A stretch of 64,000 bases of DNA, taken from Dactylorhiza incarnata (lineage: Eukaryota > Streptophyta > Magnoliopsida > Asparagales > Orchidaceae). A program made the translations under genes and the position numbers. The stretch spans positions 6,758,001 to 6,822,000 of the forward strand of contig JAWHQI010000065.1 of the NCBI GenBank assembly GCA_033032865.1, in the 5' to 3' direction. Numbering within the stretch: the first letter of the stretch is position 1; each line of letters opens with the position of its first letter. The notes under the pieces were generated by a model. It was given only the letters and a program-made list of their open reading frames with translations. It was not told the origin of the DNA and searched no databases. Shown in pieces: positions 21,070-30,709 of the stretch.

Positions 21070-22363
21070 CTATATGAGCTGAACAAACTCGGATAGGGTG
21101 GCCGATTGTTGGATCTCACGGTGGATGTCCTCGACGAGGGTGGCGGTGGGCCCCGAGATTGCAAACAGGTTTCCAGTTGGAGAAGTGTCGTCGATAGGGG
21201 CGCTGCGGGAGAGCGCGTCGGCGACGCGGTTTAAAGTTCTTGCTTTATATTCGACGCAAAAATTGAACTCAAGGAGTTTACTTACCCAGCGTTGTTGGGG
21301 CACAACAGTGACTCCAAAAGATATTTGAGACTGAAATGACATGTACTGATCACGAACAGTCGTCCCCATGAATATGGCCGCCAGTGTTGAATGGCTTTAG
21401 CAAGGCCTATGAGTTATTGCTCGTATGCTGAGAGTTTTTGTTGGCGGTTGGCCGTGTGGCGACTGAAATATGCGATGGGGTGGCTATCTTGCTGGAGAAC
21501 AACGCCATAACCTTGATCGGACACGTCGTACTCGACGTGGAATTTTTTGGTAAAATCTAGGAGGTGGAGCACCGGGGCCACATTGAGAGCTTGCCGAAGG
21601 TTTGTAGGCAGTGGAGGCGGCTTCACTCCTAGCAAACGAGTTTTTGCGGAGAAAAGCGATGTGTGGCTCGACAATGGAGCTATAGTCGCGAATGAAGTGG
21701 CGGTAGTAGCCCGTTAAGTCCCAAGAATGCGCGGAGGTCGCGAACTGTCCCTGGCATGGGCCAATTGGCCTCCCCTTCCAGTTTAGCGGGATCCGCCGAG
21801 ACTCCATGAGAGTGGACTATATGTCCAAGATAGGCGACGCTATCCTTGCCAAACACGCATTTAGACCCCTTGCGATATAATTGATGGTGCTGGTGCCGCA
21901 CTAGGTGGAAGACTTCACAGAGGTGATATAGATGTTCGCCCCACTTTTTATTGTATTTCAAGATATCATCAAAAAATACCAGAACGGACTTTCGGAGTAG
22001 CGGGTGAAAGACCTCATTCATTAACCCTTGGAAGGTGGAGGGTGCGTTGGTGAGACCAAATGGCATCACCAAAAAATCGAAATGGCCATGATGTGTTCAG
22101 AAAGCTGTTTTCTCACTGTCCTGTGGGTGCATGCGCACTTGGTGGTAGCCAGAGTAGAGATCCAACTTTGAAAAGAAGCGAGCGCCGTGTAATTCATCAA
22201 GAAGTTCTTCCACAACCGGAATCAGAAACTTATCTTTGACAGTCTTGAGGTTTAATTCTCGGTAATCGACGCAAAAACGACAAGAGCCGTCTTTTTTGTG
22301 GACTAGGAGAGCCGGGGAGGAGAATGGAGAGATGTTGCACCGTATGATGCCTTGTTGTAGCAT
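21070..22363 (-). pseudogene. Gypsy-A reverse transcriptase and RNase H
   Basis: [72 protein letters not shown] and LVFFDDILKYNK (the catalytic YxDD-type box reads FFDD). RNase H: FHVEYDVSDQGYGVVLQQ, PIAYFSRHTANRQQKLSAYEQ, and the end RWVSKLLEFNFCVEYK and NRVADALSR. Frames change near 22085, 21700 and 21400. Confidence 0.9.
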
Positions 22364-22620
22364 AGTGTATCACTGCCTCTCGATCTCGTCTTTTTGAAGG
22401 GAAGGGTAACGGTAGGGGAGCACGACAACCGGGGAAGTGCCCGATAATAGACAAATGCGATGATCATGGTGGCGTGCCGACAGAAGAGTACTTGGTGTCT
22501 GTAAATTCCCGCAGGATAGCGCTGAGGTCGGCCAGTTGTGTTTCGGGTGGTCGGTCAGTGGGAAGAGTCGGCCCATTAAAAGGGCGAATGAGGAGTGTAG
22601 TTGCGCCGGTGGTTGCCATG

Positions 22621-24050
22621 TCATTCCACCAACTGATTGTGGTGAAACCACCGCATGGACAGGGCGTCTAAGTTCCATGTCAGTGGACCAAAAGTGCGGA
22701 GCCAATGGACTCGTCGAAACCTTGGAGATCCACCACCAGGAATTCCACTGAAAATTTGTGTGTGCCAACGGTAAGAGCAACCGCCCGACATATGCCCAGG
22801 CATATGTGTACTCACTAAGTCCATGAGGGCCAGAAAAGGTTGGCACTCGATAAAGATGTTCATCTGGATAGTAGAACCTTGGTTGTCTTGTGGTGTTGAA
22901 ATGGCATGGAGAGAAAGATTCGGAGGTTTCGTGTCCTCGTTGTCAATGTCATCGTCGGATGTATCGTCAACCTCAACCCAAAAGAGACGTTTACATCGAT
23001 GTCCAGGCCCAAATGCTTCGTCGCAGTTGAAACATAGCCCTTTGGCGCGACGGTCGGCCATTTCCAAGATTTAAAGGCGGCGGTGATAAGGTGGTCGGGC
23101 AGGGTCGGGCCCCTTAGAAGGAAGGTGGTTGGCGGCATTGGGTCCCTTGGAGAGAAGCGGATGAGTGTTGCCCCAACGAACCGTTTTGGATAATTCCCGA
23201 CGAGGCAGGCAAGGACGGTCTAAGAGGAGTCGTCGTTCGCAAGCACGCGTGAGGTTCATTGCGGTGGTGAGATTCAGAGGAGCTTGAAACTCGACATCCC
23301 AGCGGAGTCACTCGTGTAATCCGGCAGTGAAGAAGGGAACTTGTTGTTCCGGGCGCACAAACGGAGCGCGGTCTAAGAGGATTTGGAAGCGCTCCAGGTA
23401 TTCGTCTAGGGGCTCTGCCTGTTTTAGGGCGATAAGGTCCCCAAGTGGGTTGCTGCGGAGGGCCTGCCCAAAACGGAGAGTGCAGGCGCTAGTGATGTCT
23501 TCCCATTGTAAGTCAGGTCGCTCCTGACGCAGTTGTGTAAACCATAGTTGGGCGGCCCCAATGAGATGGAAGGAGGTCAGCCCAGGCGTTCGTCCAACGA
23601 CGTGTGTTGGTTGGTAAAAAATATCTCACACCGTGTGAGCCATGGGAGTGAGTCGTCCCGCCTGTTGTAAACAGGAAAATCCATCTTGGTATAACACGAC
23701 ATGCTGCCATCGTGACGGAAGGCTGAGTTGACCTTCTGATGTGGGTTGGTGCAATCCGGCGGTGGGTCGGACGGAGGCACGCGGTGTGGGGAGCGCGACG
23801 AGTGAGGGGGAGGCTGTCCACACGTGGGATTTGAGTTCTACCAATATGGCATCCTGCTGTTCCACGCGGGCTTCCATTCACGCCATGAGTTCCACTAGTT
23901 GAGCGGTAAGTTGGTTGTCGCCCATGTTTGGAGCGTGGTTCGTTGTTGGAGTGTTGGGTCAAGGAGCGGCTCTGATACCAAGTTGATACGTTCTCCTGAT
24001 TGAGAACGCGTAACGGGTCGACGGTGAGTGGAACTCCGTGGAGGATCTTC
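22621..24050 (-). pseudogene. Gypsy-A gag and protease
   Basis: The gag frame runs from about 23930 to 23050 in pieces (YKMDFPVYN-like, LRQERPDLQW-like, then RACERRLLLDRP). A knuckle CFNCDEAFGPGHRCK follows at about 23040-23000, of the CxxC...GHxC type seen in several gypsy lineages. The protease region (FLALMDLVSTH) has DLVSTH where the family has DSGSTH, so the catalytic motif is damaged. Frame shifts occur between the pieces. Confidence 0.8.
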
Positions 24051-24331
24051 CCTTCTCGTCGGAGGATCCATTGGTGCAACTGATGAGTGACTTAGGAAGG
24101 CCGGCGGTAAGGAGCATCACACCTTCTTTCCTGGCGGAAATCTACGGAGCTAAGAATATTGGAGGAAGAGGAGGACAGAGGGGATCTGATGAGTGACTTA
24201 GGAAGGCCGACCGTAAGGAGCATGCCACCTTCTATCCTGGCGGAAATCTACGGAGCTAAGAGGAGGAGCATCCCACCTTCTATCCTGGCGGAAATCTTTC
24301 AACTTTTTTTTCTTTCTACCTGCAAGAGTCT
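23984..24331 (-). repeat. Gypsy-A 5' LTR with internal duplications, truncated
   Basis: The segment GATGAGTGACTTAGGAAGGCC...GGAGCTAAG occurs at 24081 and again at 24187, and its tail (GGAGCATCCCACCTTCTATCC) a third time at 24265. The 3' LTR has one copy, so these duplications arose after insertion. Confidence 0.8.
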
Positions 24332-25700
24332 TCCTGAGTGATCTCATTGTTCAGATGATACTCTTGCTTTAATTGAGAGATAAAGTGGTACCCAACATAC
24401 TTTTCAATAGGGATTTGGAGAGAAGTATCTTCCCGAGTGATCTCAGTGTTCGGATCTGGAGGAGTGGGGTGGATGATGGAGCATGAGTATTCCCATACTG
24501 ATCTGTACCTCTTATTTGTTTTCTTTGATAGACTCAGAGTTCCTTTCTCGTATTATAGACATGCATGTTATTAGTAGAGACTTCATTCTCAACTGGTAAA
24601 TTCATACTACCGGGAGAGAACATCCACACAGACAGTTAGAAGAGGTGGTATTGTACAATTCTCATTTTCATTATTAACATGAAATATCATATTTTTCCCT
24701 TCCTCGGAGTAAAACAAAGCATGCTCAAAGAAATTGATATCTTTAGATATAATCCTTCTATACAACTGAGGACCATTTTTGGTTGACAGCGTACCCAACG
24801 AAAACACCTTTGATAGTTTGTGGACCTAATTTGCATTTATGCGGTCCCACGATGTGTACAAAAACAACACTACTGAATGCTTTAGGTGGGAGATTAAATA
24901 TGGGTGTCTTATACATCGAACTCTCAGTAGATACTTAACCTTCCAGGGTGTTAGACGCCATCCAATTAATTAGGCAGTCAGCAGTTAGAAAACCTTCATC
25001 CCATAAGCCCATGGGATGCGCATCTCTTGTAACAAGCACCTAATCATTTCAATAATGTGACCGTTTTTTTCTTTCTGTAACTCCATTCTATTGAGAAGTT
25101 CTAAGATATGAAGTTTGAATGACAATGCTATGTTCTCCGAAGAACCTCTGAAGGTCACCACTTGTATATTCACCTCCATTATCACTCAAACTTTTTAATT
25201 TGGCCACCAAACTTGGTTTTCACATAATGATAAAATAATCGAACTAGTTCATTCACTTCACTCTTCTTTTTCATAAGGTAAACCCAAGTAAAGCAAGAGT
25301 AATCATTGATGAATGAAACAAAATAACAAAATCCATTCACTGAACAAACCAGAGTTGTCCAAACATCAAAGTGTATCAACTCAATGCATTTAACACTTCT
25401 ACTACAACTAGGAGAATATTTAGTTCTACAATGCTTCCCAGGCTTACATGATTGACACTCAATCTTCACTGTAGACTAATAAAAAAAGTAGAAAAATCGA
25501 TTTTAGTGTCTTCAAACTAGCATGCATAAAGCTTTTATGCCACAACATTAATCGATTAGTACTGAAGATTTTCGAGCACCCAATACCTGTTTAGTGTCCA
25601 TGACATATACTACGCCTGGCTCATGTCCACCACTAATTGTCCTCCTACTCGCCAGATCCTAAAATATACAATGAGAACAAAGAATTTAATAACACAGTTA
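24332..25700 (-). pseudogene. Copia-E integrase and pre-integrase region
   Basis: Read down: RRTISGGHEPGV and ALCMLV-type pre-integrase (25670-25500), CQSCKPGKHCR, HFDVWTTLVC, SFINDYSCFTWVYLMKKKSEV (25469-25200), RCLLQEMRIPWAYGMK (about 25020), INFFEHALFYSEE (about 24720), and the linker to RT (PDPNTEITREDTS, about 24440). Core Asp residues are recognisable but stops interrupt the frame. RT proper is missing to the left of this segment. Confidence 0.82.
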
Positions 25701-25779
25701 GGTTGTTTAGTTAAACTGCTCACAAAAAGTAAAATTGTGGGGAATGACAGAGCAATTATAATAGAATTTAGAGAGAGAT

Positions 25780-27231
25780 TGATGCAACCTGAGTTGTAAT
25801 TTTATTTTATTTTTATCCATCACATTTTTATTTGTATAGTGCACGTCTTTATCACATATATTTCTGTTTTATTTTTTGTGCATGTTATTATCGTATGCTA
25901 GTTTTGTATCGTGCATGTTTGTGTCGCGTACGTTCGTACATCTTATTAGTGTGACCGACCGATAAAATCCTGAATGTAAAGGTCCGTCAAATTAGGAGTA
26001 GTGTTAATTTAGGCAAGCAATTGAATTGACTTAAAAACTAAGATATTATTATATTAAAATAATAATATTATTATTATTATTTATAGAAACTTAATTATGA
26101 AATTATGTTTATAATTATATTTAATTTCGGAATTATTTATTTGATGTGAGAATACCTAAAATCATCTCATTAAAGACCTATATCAATTAGGTTGAAAACC
26201 AAGAGCCACAATTAATCCCTTCTTTAATTTCAATAACCCCATTCAAAACTAGCTTTTATCAATTCCTAAACCTATTTGTATTAAAACCGGCCCAACCCTC
26301 CTTTCACAAGAGCTTGGGAAAAACAGAAGAACATAGAACTCTCTCTGTTCTTTTGAAAACTCTCAGCCGACCGCCGTTTCACCCTCTTCCCGCCCGTCGA
26401 ACCCTCTTGTCGCCCATCTTCCGCCACCAGAGCCTCCTCCAAAGTCCGGCGACCAGTCATCTTCCATCTGCTACTTGTGGTTTCGACGCACTGCCCATTT
26501 TTTCTTCCTGTTGAAATCGACAACACCACTCCTCCTCCTGAGCCGCTGCCTGCTTGCCTGACCCTAACACGACTTCCTAAGGGCCCAGAGACCTCTGACG
26601 ATCCTTCCTTAGCTTGCCTCCGACGGCGCCGTGTCTCCAGCTTCCATTTGGACAAGGCCCGCAAGGTGCCTGTGCATCTCTACGACAGCCTCCTAGAGCC
26701 AGACTTCCACTTTCTTGATTGCAATCGAGTATCCTCCAGGCTCTGCCATCCATCTTAGCTTTCAATCCGAGCCTTTTTCCCACAAAAACCAATGACTAGA
26801 AAACCCTAAGGCCGCCTCTTGCTGCAGCTTATGGTATACCTCTCTTCCTTGTCTCGCTCGTGATTTGCTAGTATAATAGTATGCTTAGTTGTATTTGATC
26901 TTTAAAGTCCGAGCTTGCTTGCCTAAGTTAAATTTATTTCCTGTTTGTCGTCAATTTCATATTCGCGAATTTCATTCATCTAATTTCCTGCCTGTGGAAT
27001 TTTGACTTATGTTCGTATTATGTTCGAATGGTAGCACCTTATGCGCGTTTGCAACCCCTAGGTCTTTTATCACATTAAATTATCCATGAGAGTTTAGATT
27101 GCCACGCAATATTTAAAATAGATTGCTCCAACCACGTTTTAAACTCACATCGAGAGTTTGCTAGTGCCTCAAACTTAAAGGATCTCAAATTATTTTAATT
27201 AAAGTCAATTTCGGGATTTTAGGTTACATCA
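25780..27231 (+). repeat. Solo LTR of a gypsy-D-like chromovirus, nested in copia-E
   Basis: 1452 bp from TGATGCAACCTG to GGTTACATCA. Its ends match those of the gypsy-D LTR (TGATGCAT... and ...CCTACATCA), as does its layout (AT-rich start, GC-rich middle at 26340-26760, then a GT/AT-rich tail). The flanks GAGAT (25775-25779) and GATAT (27232-27236) look like a target duplication with one change. There is no internal region, so it is probably a recombination product. The orientation follows gypsy-D. ORFs in its GC-rich part are not genes. Confidence 0.72.
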
Positions 27232-27239
27232 GATATTAA

Positions 27240-28560
27240 GAGAGATTTGAATAATCTCTTTACCAGTCACAGATGCAAAAGACCCATCAACAAGTCCAAC
27301 ACTACTAGATGAAGGAGTGACAGAAGTAATCCCACTGGTAAATCCTATCCATGATCAGATGCCCTAAAGTCAATCGATAGAGAGGTTGTTTGAGCATAAG
27401 CAGCAGTACTAGATGTGTCCTTGACAGGGGATTTTCCAATATTGACCTTCAAACCAGTTAACTTTCTAAGTAAACTCTCATTTTCAGCCATAAGAATGCC
27501 CTTTATTATCCAAAATGTCATATTGAGCAGTTTGGGATCTAACATATCTCCTATCTGAGCCACATATCCATCGTGTTGGAACCAAGTTGGCGTGCAAGTC
27601 CCAACGCTTTTCCTTCCCATGTCCTTTCTTCCCTCAGTAGGGGCACTTCATCTTACTCTCGTCTTTCTGCCTTTAAGCTCCATGTTTCTAGTGTTTGACT
27701 TTCTTTGTTCGGCAATAAGGACAGATTTGTCATGTCTCACATTCACTTCTATACGAAGGGAGTTTATGCTCCTAGCATCTCCCAAAATATATTGAGCAGT
27801 AGAGTGTTTGACTTTCTTTGTTCGACAATAAGGGCGGATTTGTCATGTCTCACATTCACTTCAATATAAAGGGAGTTTAAGCTGCTAGCTTCTCCCAGAA
27901 TATATTGAGCAGTAGTCTCCAAATCAGGAATATAATCTTTTCCCAACATCTGAACTTTTTGAAATTCAAGTTCTGGCGGCAGGCCAGAAAGCAGTTCCAA
28001 GACTCTTCTTTGCATAAGCTTGGTTCTGTAGTCCTCAATATTTTGAATAGCTGAGTAGTGATCAATTTCAGCCCTGATGAGTTTACTATAATGTTCTCAA
28101 AGTCACTTATATCTATCATGCATGTTTGCTCAGTCTGAAGTTGATAGAGCCTTGCCAAGTCTTTCTTTTTCGAATAGTTTCTTTCAACTAACTCTCACAT
28201 TTCTTTAGCGGTTTGACATAACAAGAATTTACTAGCAATCTAGAGCTCCATAGAATTGATAAGCCAATTACGGTGAGATTTTCTCATTCCCATTCCTCGT
28301 AAGAGGGGTCCGTCTGGATCCATTGGTAAATCCAATCCTTCTATGACTCCCAATAGATATCCGCGTGGATTGAGCCCATAGAAGGTAGTTTCTACTATTC
28401 AATTTGATGTGTGCTACCCCATGAGAGAAATCCATATTCGAATTTCCTCCACCATAAAATTTAGTTTGATCACCCGACGCTTCATGGGGGACAACATTCT
28501 TCAATTTATCCCCATATGGAGAGAAGGGGCACATATGAAGAAACTCCCCCTTAAGGAAGT
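27240..28560 (-). pseudogene. Copia-E gag
   Basis: Read down: HIKLNSRNYLLWAQSTRISI and RRIGFTNGSRRTP (28420-28310, the gag N-terminal box), a middle part with LYQLQTEQTCM (about 28140), FLQRRVLELLSGLPPELEFQKVQ (28010-27950) and YILGEASSL. Frame changes are many. A 113-bp stretch is tandemly duplicated (27691-27803 and 27804-27914), repeating the segment ending AQYILGEAS. Confidence 0.78.
27691..27914 (-). repeat. 113-bp tandem duplication in copia-E gag
   Basis: GTGTTTGACTTTCTTTGTTC starts at 27691 and again at 27804. The two units differ at scattered positions, so the duplication is not recent. 113 is not a multiple of 3. Confidence 0.88.
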
Positions 28561-28993
28561 TGGAGGTGGTCTTGATTTACCTCCAAATTCGTTGTTGAAT
28601 ATGATGCACTGCTACCCCGGAGTATCTCAACAGAAACTAAGAGCACACTTGAGACTCTTTGGTGTCACCGACAATAGATACTATAGACGACATCTGTTGG
28701 AAACGACGGAGGAAATCACAGAGCCTCGTTTAGAAGGAAAGGACGCCAGGAAAAGGTGACAAAAAACAACCACCAGAGATGCAGTTGCATGAAAGAAATG
28801 AAGACGAGACAATGCCGATCGATGGCTAAGGGAACAGGAGGGTCGATTGAGTTATCGAAGATGAGAGGGATGATCTAGTCGAAACAACGACTTGTCGATT
28901 TAACAAGGGAGGAGGGTAGTGTGCAACCAACAAATGACCCTTTAGGTCAAAACAGGGAGAGCATCGTCACGGATCGAAGGACACAGATTCACC
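28561..28993 (-). other. Copia-E leader between primer site and gag
   Basis: No conserved coding; positioned as the untranslated leader of copia-E. The plus-strand ORF at 28409-28759 is a shadow. Confidence 0.5.
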
Positions 28994-29005
28994 GCTTTGA
29001 TACTA
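28994..29005 (-). other. Copia-E primer binding site
   Basis: Minus strand TAGTATCAAAGC, next to the 5' LTR; one change from the common plant copia site TGGTATCAAAGC. Confidence 0.8.
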
Positions 29006-29149
29006 TGCTGGAGAGGATAGAATACACCTTTTGGTTTGATATTCTCGTCACCCTTACTAGCAAAGCACCGTGCTACTTATATTGTAGAATCCCTAATCAC
29101 CTTTTATGATATGGCCACCCCTTAGTGAGCCTTTACTTGCATTTTAACA
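29006..29149 (-). repeat. Copia-E 5' LTR
   Basis: 144 bp; ends TGTTAAAA... and ...CCAGCA on the minus strand, followed on the right by the CCTGA duplication (29150-29154). Confidence 0.9.
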
Positions 29150-29411
29150 CCTGATGCTAGTGTTTCAAAAATAAGTTTAGCCGACCACATACACCCAGTT
29201 AAGCAATATGAGTGAATCCGGGCACTTGGATGTAAGTGATGCACATAACAAAGAAGGCATTCATAGCAGGGTTGCACTCTTATCCCTGTAAGCATGAGTG
29301 AAATGATGCAGTGGAGCATAAATCGTAATAGTGGATGCACACTTAGTGCATGTGCGACCAAACAAGCTAGCAGTATGGATCTGATGTCGAAGAGTGGAGC
29401 ATATCGTCAGG

Positions 29412-29516
29412 GTAGAGGCTGCACCCCGAGAGAGAAGACGAAGTAGAGGTTGCGCCCCGAGAGAGAAGATGAAGTAGAGGCTACACCCTGAGAGAGAAGA
29501 CGAAGCAGAGGCTGCA
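29412..29516. repeat. 31-bp tandem repeat, 3.4 copies
   Basis: Unit GTAGAGGCTGCACCCCGAGA plus GAGAAGACGAA at 29412, 29443, 29474 and partly 29505. It lies in the leader region of copia-F. Confidence 0.92.
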
Positions 29517-29583
29517 TGATAGAGGGCTTAGTAGAGGCACTGAGGCTGAAGGATGGAGCAGCAAATCCTGATGCTTTGAACCA

Positions 29584-29785
29584 TGAAAAAAAGTATCAAA
29601 AACTATTTTCATACAGGTGAATATTTTCAAGGACGTGCAATTAAATCCTGTTGAAATAAGAATAAACGTAAAAAAAAAAGAAACAGTAGTAATTCAAATA
29701 ATGAGATACTTTTGAATAAGGAAATGGAGAATAACTATCCCCGTCAGCAGGGGAGAGAAATAGGAAACCACAGATTTTCCAACAA
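29584..29785 (-). repeat. Copia-F 5' LTR
   Basis: 202 bp. The minus-strand start TGTTGGAAAATCTGTGG matches the 3' LTR start at 14163. The end ...TTTTTTTCA is followed by a mutated primer site. AAATT follows at 29786-29790. Confidence 0.65.
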
Positions 29786-30182
29786 AATTGGATCAACCTG
29801 ATGAAATATTATTGACTGGAATTCATTGAGCTCATAATGTTTGATTTAGATCAAGCCAAACTTGGTTGTACCTGGATCTTAATATATATGCATTCCCACA
29901 TGTGAACCTATGGGGATTATTCAAATGTATTTGGTATTTATGTCTAAGATTTTGACTAAAAAATCGCAATAGGTCAAAAAGTTGAATAGGTTTTGGCTTG
30001 ATTTTCTTTTGATTTGTAGCCGAGCCATTCCTAGCATGTATCTAGATTAGATTTAGGCCTTGATATTTTAATGCTGAGTTGGACTTTTTGTTCGAGAATA
30101 AGTTGTTATGCCTCTCTAATACTATTGTGTAGAAACACTATATATGGACTAACAAAAACTAAATGTCTCTTCTTAACATCAG

Positions 30183-30421
30183 GAAGCCTGAAGAGCTTAT
30201 TGAGATTGACTTAGTGCTTCAAGATCAGGTTCCTGTGATTCGAAGGTTCACTGGAGGAGGCACTGTGATTGTTGATGCTGGGACAATTTTTGTCACTTTT
30301 ATTTGTAATAAAAGTGCTATTTATGGGCTACAGCCATATCCTCGTCCAATTATGTCTTGGACTGGCAAATTATATGAGAAAGTCTTTCAAACTTATGGAG
30401 ACTTCCACCTCCGTGAAAATG
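30183..30421 (+). CDS. LPLA: Lipoate-protein ligase A-like, coding exon 2
   Basis: Encodes the last base of codon 60 through residue 139 plus the first base of codon 140. It carries the signature RRFTGGGTVIVD (residues 80-91), the nucleotide/lipoyl-binding loop of LplA/LipB enzymes, preceded by LVLQDQVPVI. It continues with TIFVTFICNK, PYPRPIMSWTGKLYEKVF and FHLREN. The acceptor is AACATCAG at 30175-30182; the donor is G|GTACGT at 30421-30422. An ATG at 30163 upstream is intronic and not the start, since the frame joins exon 1 exactly. Nothing is disrupted, although 26 kb of intron lies on one side and 18 kb on the other. Confidence 0.92.
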
Positions 30422-30709
30422 GTACGTTGGCTTGAAAGTTGGAATTAACATTATTCTGCTCTTTGCATTAATATTTGTTTTAACTATTAGTAGTTCTTCT
30501 CTTCCTGAGTAATTTTTTGAGCATAAATTGTTCATCATCCCTATTTATTCTTAATACAAAGTCATTATTAAGAATTCTCGTTGTAACATGAAAACTTAAT
30601 GATTAGGCTTTGCTGTTTTATTTTCAACACATGTATTATCATTAGATAGTATATCTGCTTACAAGTTTTGAGATTCCTAGAAAGAAGTTTTACTTGCATT
30701 TGCATATTA

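Larger units (their letters stand above)
18948..24331 (-). mobile_element. Gypsy-A: Ty3/gypsy element nested in copia-E, 5' LTR truncated
   Basis: The LTR copies begin (on the + strand) TGATATGTGCTC at 18948 and TGATACGTTCTCC at 23984 and share CGTAACGGGTCGACGGTGAG and TTCCTGGCGGAAAT. The minus-strand primer site TGGTATCAGAGCCGC lies at 23965-23982. Gag, protease, RT, RNase H and integrase follow in that order on the minus strand. The right LTR stops matching at CTGCAAGAGTC (24331), and the copia-E RT that should follow is missing, so a deletion removed the LTR end plus copia RT. It is the same lineage as gypsy-H. Confidence 0.9.
17182..29149 (-). mobile_element. Copia-E: Ty1/copia element with LTRs and target duplication, nested in copia-F
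   Basis: LTRs at 17182-17337 (3') and 29006-29149 (5'), minus orientation TGTTAAAATGCAAG...CTCTCCAACA/GCA. Perfect 5-bp duplication CCTGA at 17177-17181 and 29150-29154. Primer site TAGTATCAAAGC (one change from TGGTATCAAAGC) at 28994-29005. Order on the minus strand is gag, pre-integrase, integrase, RNase H. RT is missing where gypsy-A sits. The total is 11,968 bp because gypsy-A, a solo LTR and another insert are inside. Confidence 0.93.
4168..29785 (-). mobile_element. Copia-F: old Ty1/copia element, split by two younger copia elements
   Basis: Its 3' LTR is 4168-4326 plus 14134-14163, interrupted by copia-A. Its 5' LTR is 29584-29785. Both LTR copies start TGAAAAA and end GATTTTCCAACA-like or TATTTTCCAACA on the + strand, share CTATTTT...CAGGTG near one end and AGGAAACCACA near the other, and are diverged in the middle. 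The 5-bp target duplication AAATT is at 4163-4167 and 29786-29790. The minus-strand pol remnant at 16720-14164 reads integrase, RT, RNase H in the right order and abuts the 3' LTR. A degraded primer site (TGGTTCAAAGC on the minus strand, 29573-29583) abuts the 5' LTR. Without nested elements it is about 3.8 kb, so gag is largely gone. Confidence 0.75.
3858..30182 (+). other. LPLA: Intron 1 of the lipoate ligase gene, 26.3 kb, mostly nested retrotransposons
   Basis: Bounded by GT at 3858 and AG at 30181-30182. It contains a single primary insertion, copia-F (4168-29785), flanked by AAATT on both sides; everything else between these points is nested in it. Removing copia-F and one AAATT leaves 3858-4167 plus 29791-30182, about 0.7 kb, an ordinary plant intron size. 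Confidence 0.85.

Noticed and set aside
26281..26792. ORFs of 66-127 codons at 26281-26792
   Set aside because: They lie in the GC-rich part of a solo LTR, overlap on opposite strands and have no domain.
29412..29516. 31-bp repeats read as a coding repeat
   Set aside because: 31 is not a multiple of 3 and the region is the leader of copia-F on the other strand.
30163..30182. ATG at 30163 as the start of a separate short gene over exon 2
   Set aside because: It is intronic; the frame is explained by splicing from exon 1, and the N-terminal half of the domain would be missing.
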